NCBI GenBank assembly: GCA_024694125.1 | Contig: JAILKE010000045.1 | Coordinates: 1 to 50,724, forward strand | Direction: 5' to 3' | DNA: 50,724 nucleotides | From: Bacteroidales bacterium | Lineage (GTDB): Bacteria > Bacteroidota > Bacteroidia > Bacteroidales > UBA3663 | Part shown: piece after piece, positions 38,534 through 45,430 of the stretch | How positions within the stretch are numbered: position 1 is the first letter of the stretch | How the letters are laid out: every line of letters starts with the position of its first letter | The notes under the pieces: model-generated | Seen by the model: the letters and a program-made list of their open reading frames with translations, nothing else | Told to the model about the DNA's origin: nothing | Databases searched by the model: none | Position numbers and translations under genes: made by a program

Positions 38534-38645
38534 TTGTAATACTTCATATTTCATGATAGTTAGATAAAAGGAAAAATAAGTTTTTGAAAATAAGGTTTGT
38601 AATAAGGGAGGAGCGGCACGTGAGTGTAGCTCCTCTCGATTTTTA
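38534..38645 (+). ncRNA. Candidate small RNA (~110 nt) with intrinsic terminator
   Basis: An AT-rich non-coding stretch begins about 7 nt after a TATCTTTG box. It ends in a hairpin, GGGAGGAGC pairing with GCTCCTCTC (38606-38614 and 38629-38637, one G-U), followed by GATTTTT. There is no ORF of useful length inside. A -7 box followed within 120 nt by a strong terminator, far from either neighbour gene, is the usual look of an independent sRNA. I cannot match it to a known Rfam family by eye. Confidence 0.5.
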
Positions 38646-38790
38646 AATACCTATACTTTGCTAACATGTAAATGTAATTAGTTACGTACGATTGGAAAAC
38701 AATGAATGTACTAACTAATGGAACAATATGAGCCCTACTGTATGGGTACGTTAAGGGGACCCACAGCGCAAGCGGAGGACAAGAGGAAAG

Positions 38791-38850
38791 TAAGTGCAGC
38801 GTAAGTGGAGAGTAAGACATTTCACTTACTCTCCACTTACGCTGCACTTA
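38791..38850. repeat. 26-bp perfect palindrome with 8-nt loop
   Basis: The arms at 38791-38816 and 38825-38850 are exact reverse complements. Each arm contains the motif GTAAG or TAAGTG three times (TAAGTG, GTAAGTGG, AGTAAG). It lies between the candidate sRNA and the convergent AAA/DUF4143 gene. The rest of 38651-39154 shows no gene I can support. Confidence 0.95.
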
Positions 38851-39154
38851 TGCTGGGGCTTCCCTCACAGTTCCGTCATGGTAGAGATATCGGAGCGATA
38901 TGCAATACGTGTAAAACGCCAACTTACAATTAATTCCACTAAACTACCCTTATTCATAGCCCAATGTGCATTTGGGACAATTAGAGCTTTCTTAGTAGTC
39001 ATTGAATTATCAGCCACCGTTGGATTCCAGTTGATTAGAGTATCTGCGGAACAACTGAGGAACAGTTAGAACAAAAGTACTTGCTCATTTTGCCGAGTCA
39101 TGATGGAAGAAAACAAAGATTATGTCGGTACTAGAACTCTGTTTTTTAAAAGGA

Positions 39155-40456
39155 CTAATCTTTCAGGCAACCTAATGGTATAATCTTTACGCCATCAGGA
39201 CGGGTGTATGCCATCTGACCACCTGTAAGTATTATCAAAAGATCAGGTTCACGGATGGGCATCTGCTTCTCCTTCTCATTATGCTCGCAGATAAGCCTTT
39301 TCAACTCCAGAAGATGACTTGCCCCTTCCTCAATCTCCTTGCTTCCCAGTTTGCACTCTATCAAAGCATAGCGCCCATCTTCAAGATGCAACACGAAATC
39401 GGCTTCCAGATCATATCGGTCATGATAATAAGAAACGTGGCTATATAGTCCTTGCGTATATGCTTTCATATCGCGCACGCACATCTGCTCGAAGATAAAT
39501 CCAAATGTTTTCAGTTGTGTGGTCAATGCCTCTGGTGTCAGACCAAGAAGAGCCACGGCTATTGACGGGTCACAGAATCCTCGTTTGGATGAGCTTCGTA
39601 CAACTGTTTTACTGCGTATTGCCGGGCACCAGGCATCTATATCTTGAATAACAAACAGACGTTCAAGTGCGTTCACATAGTCATTGAACGTATCAATAGT
39701 GCATTCTATTTCTTCAGATGACACCACATCGGCAAGCATGGTAGTTTTTTTGACGAGCGATGAAATGTTGCGAGCATACGAACGCAGTATCATCATGGCA
39801 AGTTTCTCGTTCCGGCGTTTACCGTCGATTCGTGAAATATCCTCACTGCAAACGGTACGAACATAGTTACGGGCTATCAACAACTTGGCTCTATTTGAAC
39901 GTGCCATAAGAGTACCAGGCCATCCACCACGACAAGCTGCAAATATCAAGTCCTCTATGCTCATCCTTGACCTGCAACCGTCAATATCGTAATTGGGATT
40001 GTTGAACAACTCCAACAGTGACACTTCCCCGGTAGACTCCTTTGATTCCCAAAGGCTCATGGGCAACATGCTCATTTTTGCAATACGACCATTTCCTGAA
40101 TGATGAATCTGCGACTTATCTACAGCATTAGACCCAGTAAGAATGAATTGTCCTGGTTCACCTCGTTTGTCAACCATCGTGCGGACAGCATCCCAAAGTA
40201 TAGGGGCATCTTGCCATTCATCTATCAATCTTGGAGTTGAGCCATGAAGCAACAAGGATGGTTTTGATATTGCAGTAGCTAAGTATTCATCACGCATGTC
40301 TGTATCTTGCATTCTAATAGCACTTTTGGCAGCTTGTTCGGCAGTAGTTGTTTTACCACACCATTTTGGTCCTTCTATTAATACGGCACCAAACGCATCA
40401 AGAAGGTCTTTAAGCAAGACGTCTGCTGTTCTGTTGAGATATTCCATATGTTCCAT
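39155..40456 (-). CDS. AAA-family ATPase with DUF4143 (AAA_14 type)
   Basis: 433 aa. The family Walker A is GPKWCGKTT (29-37), Walker B is 'PRLIDEWQ' and sensor-like 'ILTGSNA' follows. A winged-helix-like middle leads to the C-terminal DUF4143 region with a nuclease-like core, 'DLEADFVLHLEDGRYALIECKLGSKEIEEGASHL'. Many Bacteroidetes genomes carry several such genes, with no settled function. They are often suspected to be mobile or defence-associated. It stands alone with its own promoter, and 23-bp tandem repeats lie just upstream. The start ATG gives MEHMEYLNRT; a second ATG three codons later is also possible. Confidence 0.92.
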   Translation of the reverse strand: MEHMEYLNRTADVLLKDLLDAFGAVLIEGPKWCGKTTTAEQAAKSAIRMQDTDMRDEYLATAISKPSLLLHGSTPRLIDEWQDAPILWDAVRTMVDKRGEPGQFILTGSNAVDKSQIHHSGNGRIAKMSMLPMSLWESKESTGEVSLLELFNNPNYDIDGCRSRMSIEDLIFAACRGGWPGTLMARSNRAKLLIARNYVRTVCSEDISRIDGKRRNEKLAMMILRSYARNISSLVKKTTMLADVVSSEEIECTIDTFNDYVNALERLFVIQDIDAWCPAIRSKTVVRSSSKRGFCDPSIAVALLGLTPEALTTQLKTFGFIFEQMCVRDMKAYTQGLYSHVSYYHDRYDLEADFVLHLEDGRYALIECKLGSKEIEEGASHLLELKRLICEHNEKEKQMPIREPDLLIILTGGQMAYTRPDGVKIIPLGCLKD

Positions 40457-40470
40457 ACTTTATTTGGCTG

Positions 40471-40502
40471 CAAAGATAATGTAATTATTTGGATTATGCA
40501 AG
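40471..40502 (-). promoter_or_regulatory. Promoter of the AAA/DUF4143 gene
   Basis: On the minus strand CTTG (40499-40502) is followed by 20 nt and TATCTTTG (40471-40478). The -7 box is perfect and the -33 box has three of four bases. Confidence 0.75.
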
Positions 40503-40511
40503 AAAATCTTA

Positions 40512-40602
40512 TTTTTTGAGGTATTTCATTCGGTGTTTTTGAGGCATTTCATTCGGTGTTTTTGAGGTATTTCATTCGGTGTTTTTGAGGTATTTCATTC
40601 GG
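40512..40602. repeat. 23-bp tandem repeat, 4 units
   Basis: Units begin with GAGG at 40518, 40541, 40564 and 40587. The unit is GAGGTATTTCATTCGGTG plus five T. One unit has C in place of T (GAGGCATTTC). The units are contiguous, with no spacers, and lie just upstream of the AAA gene promoter. Confidence 0.95.
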
Positions 40603-40679
40603 CAAGAACACGGAATTATTTCTTATATATCAACAAATTAAGTAAATTGATACTAAGATATTTTCGTTTCTTTTTGTAA

Positions 40680-40849
40680 ATTTTGCGTTCAAAAAAAAAT
40701 CAACAATTTAGAAAAGATTTTTTGACAAAAAAAAACGGTAACACTTTTCGTTATCGTTTTTTTTCGTTTTCATACGAAGTTTTTTCGTTTTTCGTTCTTC
40801 GTTATCGTACGAAGTTTTTTCGTTATCGTTCTTTCGTACGAAGCCTTCG
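40680..40849. repeat. AT-rich tract with CGTTATCGTACGAAG-type repeats
   Basis: An A/T-rich stretch is followed by imperfect repeats of CGTTATCG, TACGAAG and poly-T, e.g. TACGAAGTTTTTTCGTT twice and TCGTACGAAG twice (each containing the palindrome CGTACG). It lies directly after the GMC oxidoreductase stop codon, so on the minus strand it is the operon's 3' end. CGAAG-GCTTCG near 40838-40848 may act as a small hairpin. Confidence 0.8.
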
Positions 40850-42112
40850 TTACCCCTGAACGACCTTGGCAATGCGCTTGGCCAGAGCCATGATGGTGAG
40901 CATAGGAGGAAGGCCGAGAGACTGAGGAAGCAGAGAAGCATCGCAGACATAGACATTGTCCGGGAGAACAGAGGGATGGAGCGTGGAGGCATCGGCAGAA
41001 GAGAGAGGGAGCATGCCGCCAGGGTGCCCCGCATTGAGGATGCCCATGACGACAGACTCCTGCTTGGCACCCATACGCTCCAGGATGTCGCGACATTCCC
41101 ATACACCCGTGCGGAGACGCTCATAGTCCAGCGGAGTGAGCGACTTGAGCATGTGGCGGTGCTGGACATCGCCCTGCTCGACATCCGCCAGCTTGACCAT
41201 CAGACTGACCATGTCCGAACGGGAATGATTCCACTTGTAATGAAAGAAGAAACTGAGCCAGTCCATATAGGGCGAGATGATGTACCACTCCCGACGGCTG
41301 ACAAAAGGCATAAGCAACTGTCGGTCCTGGCGCACACCCGGCATGGGGGCAGCTACACAGAGGACAGGATCTACAAAGAGCGAGGACTGACACGGTATGC
41401 CCGACCGCCGGAGGATATCGGGCGTGCCCATGCCACCAGCAGCCACGACGATGAGGTCCGCATCGAACGTCACATGACGCAAGCCCATGCGGGCATGAAC
41501 GCGACGCGCCCTGCCATCGCCCAGCTCGAGATGCGTGACGCGGCAACCGGTCACCACACGCAGTCCGTCGAGGAGTTCGCGGGCATCCCACTTGGCGCGG
41601 GTGGGGCAACCGATGGAGCAATGGCCACAACGGGCGCACTGCTGCGTACGGAGGAACTTAGGCATGGGGGTCGGGTCCATACCTAACTCGGTCATGACGG
41701 AGAAGGTGCGCCGCGTGATGGGCGACCAGAATCGTTCGTGATCCGTAGTGATGGGGAGTTCGCGGTGCAGGGCATCAAACTCCTCGTCCAGGTCAATGCC
41801 CAGTCGGCGCAGTCCCTGGTCGGCTCGCACGGCATTGCCCGTAGCAAGCGTGGTGGTCCCTCCTACCCCACGGCCATAGACCATCACCATATCGGCGCCC
41901 TGATCTATGCGCATATTGGGCATGACCCACTGTATCATGCGCGGATCCACGAACAGTCCCGTGCGCCGCACCTTGGTGAGCACATCCAACGATATGGGCA
42001 ATGGACGGAAGGAACGGCCCTCCTCGAGTACCGTAACATCGAACGTGGCAGACAACATCCGCGCCGCCATGGCGCCTCCAGCGCCGCTACCTATGACAAG
42101 GGCCTTTTTCAT
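40850..42112 (-). CDS. GMC-like FAD oxidoreductase with ferredoxin-type cysteine motif
   Basis: 420 aa. The N-terminus has a dinucleotide-binding VIGSGAGGAMAA (6-17), then a GMC-type 'GRGVGGTTTLATGNAVRAD'. Residues 159-170 read CARCGHCSIGCP, i.e. Cys159, 162, 165 and 169 in CxxCxxCxxxCP spacing, as for a [4Fe-4S] cluster. 'LIVVAAGGMGTPDILRRSG' and the C-terminal 'DASLLPQSLGLPPMLTIMALAKRIA' are the GMC flavin-domain segments. At 420 aa it is shorter than typical GMC enzymes (500-600). It may oxidise an alcohol or reduce/oxidise an unsaturated lipid-like substrate and pass electrons through the cluster. The substrate is unknown. It is the last gene of the operon, 137 bp after the small Cys-rich gene, across a repeat block. 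Confidence 0.85.
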   Translation of the reverse strand: MKKALVIGSGAGGAMAARMLSATFDVTVLEEGRSFRPLPISLDVLTKVRRTGLFVDPRMIQWVMPNMRIDQGADMVMVYGRGVGGTTTLATGNAVRADQGLRRLGIDLDEEFDALHRELPITTDHERFWSPITRRTFSVMTELGMDPTPMPKFLRTQQCARCGHCSIGCPTRAKWDARELLDGLRVVTGCRVTHLELGDGRARRVHARMGLRHVTFDADLIVVAAGGMGTPDILRRSGIPCQSSLFVDPVLCVAAPMPGVRQDRQLLMPFVSRREWYIISPYMDWLSFFFHYKWNHSRSDMVSLMVKLADVEQGDVQHRHMLKSLTPLDYERLRTGVWECRDILERMGAKQESVVMGILNAGHPGGMLPLSSADASTLHPSVLPDNVYVCDASLLPQSLGLPPMLTIMALAKRIAKVVQG

Positions 42113-42118
42113 AAGAAA

Positions 42119-42263
42119 AATATTAAAAGGAAGTGACAGGGAATTTTAAAAGGAAGAGACAGGGAATTTTAAAAGGAAGTGACAGGGGAGTGACAAGGAA
42201 GTGACAAAGAAGTGACAAGGACGATACAATCGACTAATTGTAACTTTTATCAATTTTCAATTT
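42119..42263. repeat. Intergenic repeat block inside the reductase-ligase operon
   Basis: 11-bp AAGGAAGTGAC units occur in tandem, some interrupted by GGGAATTTTA. The core GACGATACAATC follows (42220-42231), then ATCAATTTTCAATT repeats. The last codons and the stop of the small Cys-rich gene (…QLKIEN) lie within this AT-rich repeat. Confidence 0.9.
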
Positions 42264-42750
42264 TCAATTGCGCATTGCACTCAGCGCAGCCAGCGCTAAT
42301 GCGCTGCGCAAAGCGCAATCGGCCATCGGCATAGAGACCACAGAAGAGGCCCTCGTCGAGAGCAGAGGCGGCGAGGCAGGCAGCAGGGGTGTAGTAGCGG
42401 CTGAAGAAGCAGCGGCGCATGCAGAGACGGTGCGGGAGGTGACACTCCAGGTCAATGCCGATGCAGCGGTAGAGAGAGACGGCGAGGCGGTCAGCCTGAT
42501 CGGGCCGTCGGACACCGAACAGAAGGCGCAAGAGACGGGCAGCACGGCGCATGGAGGAACGCAGGCGCGAGAGCGTGGCTGCATCCGCCCCACGACGCAG
42601 ATGCCATGCCGTGAAGAGCGCATAGGCGCGCAGGGCGCGCCCAGGAGACATGAAGCACACCCAGCGCGGCCAGACACCCAGCGCACGCGCCGTGATACAC
42701 ATCAGAGCCTGCAGCAGCAGACGTCGCCAGAGGGAATCAATGAGCCGCAT
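42250..42750 (-). CDS. Small Cys-rich protein of unknown family
   Basis: 166 aa, Arg-rich (basic) in the N-terminal two thirds. The C-terminal third carries several cysteines: 'GIDLECHLPHRLCMRRCFF', 'AACLAASALDEGLFCGLY' and 'RISAGCAECNAQ'. The final five or six residues (QLKIEN) come from the intergenic repeat, so the original end may have been altered. The start overlaps the end of the ligase gene by 14 bp (ATGCGGCTCATTGA), which argues for a real, translationally coupled gene despite several open frames in this GC-rich stretch. I do not recognise the family. The pattern of a GC-x-C near the end recalls small hydrolase/isomerase or metal-binding domains, but this is not a claim. Confidence 0.65.
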   Translation of the reverse strand: MRLIDSLWRRLLLQALMCITARALGVWPRWVCFMSPGRALRAYALFTAWHLRRGADAATLSRLRSSMRRAARLLRLLFGVRRPDQADRLAVSLYRCIGIDLECHLPHRLCMRRCFFSRYYTPAACLAASALDEGLFCGLYADGRLRFAQRISAGCAECNAQLKIEN

Positions 42751-45430
42751 ACATACTGTCTATGTCCTGACTGTAATGACTGATCACCACACTGCGGCGC
42801 ACCTTGAGATTGGGCGTGAGTTCGCCACTGCTGATGGAGAGCGGCCGCTCCACGAAATGCCAACGGCGGACCTGCTCGGGATGAGAGAGACGATGGTTCA
42901 TCTGCTCGATGGCAGCGCGGAGATGTTCGTGGTCACTGCGGCTCCAGAGCAGCGCGGTGCAGTAGGGGCGCTGCTCGCCCACCAGCACAGCCTGGTCAAT
43001 GCCGGGGATGTCGGTGAGGTACTGCTCAATCTTGTTGCAATTGATGTTCTTGCCGTAGGAGGTGATGAGGATATCCTTCTTGCGCCCGCTGATGCTGACA
43101 TGACCACTGGGAGCAACGCTGCCCAGGTCGCCCGTGTGCAGCACACCGTCCCGGAAAGTGGGGCTGTCCATCTGATAGTAGCCCATAGCTACCTGCGGAC
43201 CGCGCACCAGGAGTTCGCCGTCCGGAGCCACGCGGACCTGAGTCTGAGGCAACGGAGTGCCGATGCCCGTGATATCGTTGTCGCCGAGCCGATTGAGCGT
43301 GATGAGCGGCGCCTCGGTCTGACCATAGGCATTGTGAATCTCGATGCCCAGGGAACGGAACCGCTGCAGCAGCGCCTGGCTGATGGGGGCAGAACCGACG
43401 ATGAGCTGTGAACATTGGTCCAGACCCGCACGGCGCAATACAGCCCAACGCAGCACACGGCCAGTGAGGCGACGGAGGGGACCAGGGGACATGGCGAGAT
43501 AGCGGCGGCCCAGGGGATGCTGCTCAATCTGCTGCCAGAGCTTCTCGAAGAACCGAGGGACGGAGAAGAACACCGTGGGGCGCACCATGGGCAGGGCACG
43601 CGTGAGCTGCTGGAAGTCGTTGAGGTAATAGATCTGAGCCTGGCAGACCAGACAGTAGGGCACATAGGCCGCCAGGATGCCCTCCACGACATGACTGAGG
43701 GGCAGGAAAGAGAGATAACGCATCTCGCGGTTGCGGTCGCGCCAGGAGAGCAGATTGGAGAGCACCTCGCCCATCCACTTGAGTTGGCGGAAATTGAACA
43801 TCACGCCCTTCGGCTCGCCCGTAGTGCCCGAAGTAAAACGGATGGTGGCAAGGCGGGAGTCGTCGAACGAGATGTGCGGCAGAGGTGCAACCGGCTGGTC
43901 CGCCAACCGACGGACGACGTGGGTAGAGACCAACGGACCGAAGGGCACGACCTGGACATCGGCAGGGACATCGACCGTCTGACGCATCACTCGGTCATCG
44001 CCCACGAAGAACCACCGGGCACCGCTCTTGCGCAGCAGCTGGACTATCTCCGGTCCAGGCGTGGTATAGTAGATGGGCACACTGACCGCACCCAGCAGTC
44101 CGATGGCCTGGTCAATGGCGATATACTCCACACAGTTGACACCGGAGAGCGCCACGGCATCGCCCGTCCGCACCCCCATGGACTGGAGCTGACCGACGTA
44201 ATGCGAGACGATGCCGTTCATCTGCTGACCCGTGACAGGCACGACACCCTGAGCCGTGATGTCGTAGTAGGTGATGGGATAATGACGGCTGTCACGACGG
44301 ACACATGCCTGCTGGAAGATATTGCGGTCCGACAGGCGCATGAAGTTGTGCCGGCAGGCAAAATCGAGCATCACGGGCAGACTCTGGCGCCAATCGGTAC
44401 GGTAGCGCCCGACGAAACGGTCCGTGTTGATGCGGGAGAAGATATGGTCATCGACGAAATAGGGCATGAGGGCAATCAGATTGGACAAGAGGCTGCGGCT
44501 CTTCTCCCCCGCCCCGGCATTGTACCACCGCGCCACATGACGCAACCACGGCATGGGGAGGTAGATGAGCCGGGGCAGACGGATGTGCAGATGATCCTGC
44601 GCCCACTGACGTACAGCCACCTCGAGCTGGCCTACGGTGGGGAGACTCTCGTACGGAGGGGTGAGATGCAGGGTGTGGCCAATGGCATCCGCACGGACCG
44701 AAGCCTGAACCACGCCACGAGCCACCTCATCGACCGGGATGATATTGACCCGCTGCGAACGGCTCACAGGCATGAGGCGCATGCGGCCCTGGAGCATGAG
44801 CTTGAGTACATAATAGACGGTATTGAAATTGCGCGTATGGCCAGTGACCGAATGGCCGACCACCATGCCGGGACGGCATATCACATAGGGCAGACGCGAG
44901 TCACGCACCACGCGCTCCGCCTGCGCCTTGCAACGTTCGTAGAGCGTATAGTGCTGCGTGGAGAGCGGACCGTCCTCCAGGATGATGCCGCTGCGGGTGC
45001 CAGCCACATAGGCGGTCGAGATGTGCACGAAGCACTGGAGCATGGGCATACCCTCGGCCAACTGCACCAGGTGACGGGTACCCTCCACATTGATGGACTG
45101 ATGCACAGACCGGGAACGCTGCACGCCAGTCTCGGCGGCACTGTGCACGACGTGCGTCGTATCGAACAACAGCAACTGCCGCGAGTATTCGTCCAGGCCC
45201 AGTCCGGGCTGGGTGATATCGCCGGCTATGGCCACCACACGATGGCCGATGGCATCGGTGAGATGCGGGTCGTGCCCCCAGAGGCCACGCAGACGGCTCT
45301 CCGCCTCAGCCTCGGAGGCAGCACGAACCAGGACCCGGACCTTGCTCTGTGTCGTGGCGAGGAGCTGCGACACTACTTCGGTACCTACCAGACCGGTGGC
45401 ACCGGTTATGAAATATGTTGATTGATCCAT
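42737..45430 (-). CDS. Fusion: NAD(P)-dependent thioester/acyl reductase plus AMP-forming acyl ligase
   Basis: 897 aa. Residues 1 to about 370 are an extended SDR of the thioester-reductase/fatty-acyl-CoA-reductase type: GATGLVG (10-16), HISTAYVAG (136-144) and the catalytic Tyr164-x3-Lys168 (YERCK). Residues about 385-897 are an ANL adenylating domain with the P-loop TSGTTGEPKG (533-542), YGQTE (702-706), TGD (766-768) and the catalytic lysine in LTPNLK (Lys876). No carrier-protein domain and no phosphopantetheine serine lie between them. The order (reductase then ligase) is the reverse of carboxylic acid reductases (ligase-carrier-reductase). A likely job is to activate a carboxylate to acyl-AMP/CoA and reduce it to aldehyde or alcohol. 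The first codons overlap the previous gene by 25 bp. Confidence 0.92.
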   Translation of the reverse strand: MDQSTYFITGATGLVGTEVVSQLLATTQSKVRVLVRAASEAEAESRLRGLWGHDPHLTDAIGHRVVAIAGDITQPGLGLDEYSRQLLLFDTTHVVHSAAETGVQRSRSVHQSINVEGTRHLVQLAEGMPMLQCFVHISTAYVAGTRSGIILEDGPLSTQHYTLYERCKAQAERVVRDSRLPYVICRPGMVVGHSVTGHTRNFNTVYYVLKLMLQGRMRLMPVSRSQRVNIIPVDEVARGVVQASVRADAIGHTLHLTPPYESLPTVGQLEVAVRQWAQDHLHIRLPRLIYLPMPWLRHVARWYNAGAGEKSRSLLSNLIALMPYFVDDHIFSRINTDRFVGRYRTDWRQSLPVMLDFACRHNFMRLSDRNIFQQACVRRDSRHYPITYYDITAQGVVPVTGQQMNGIVSHYVGQLQSMGVRTGDAVALSGVNCVEYIAIDQAIGLLGAVSVPIYYTTPGPEIVQLLRKSGARWFFVGDDRVMRQTVDVPADVQVVPFGPLVSTHVVRRLADQPVAPLPHISFDDSRLATIRFTSGTTGEPKGVMFNFRQLKWMGEVLSNLLSWRDRNREMRYLSFLPLSHVVEGILAAYVPYCLVCQAQIYYLNDFQQLTRALPMVRPTVFFSVPRFFEKLWQQIEQHPLGRRYLAMSPGPLRRLTGRVLRWAVLRRAGLDQCSQLIVGSAPISQALLQRFRSLGIEIHNAYGQTEAPLITLNRLGDNDITGIGTPLPQTQVRVAPDGELLVRGPQVAMGYYQMDSPTFRDGVLHTGDLGSVAPSGHVSISGRKKDILITSYGKNINCNKIEQYLTDIPGIDQAVLVGEQRPYCTALLWSRSDHEHLRAAIEQMNHRLSHPEQVRRWHFVERPLSISSGELTPNLKVRRSVVISHYSQDIDSMYAAH

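Noticed and set aside
38560-39069. Two small ORFs, one on each strand, both starting MQRKWRV
   Set aside because: The shared start comes from the 26-bp palindrome read on both strands; they lack ribosome-binding sites and other support. The minus one also covers the candidate sRNA and its terminator.
42268-42783. Plus-strand open frame across the small Cys-rich gene
   Set aside because: Ala/Arg/Gly/Glu low-complexity translation; the minus-strand frame is coupled to the upstream gene and has a protein-like Cys pattern.
43415-45421. Long plus-strand open frame opposite the reductase-ligase gene (about 668 codons)
   Set aside because: No recognisable motifs and odd His/Arg-rich composition; the minus frame carries all SDR and ANL motifs. 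It is a GC-bias shadow.
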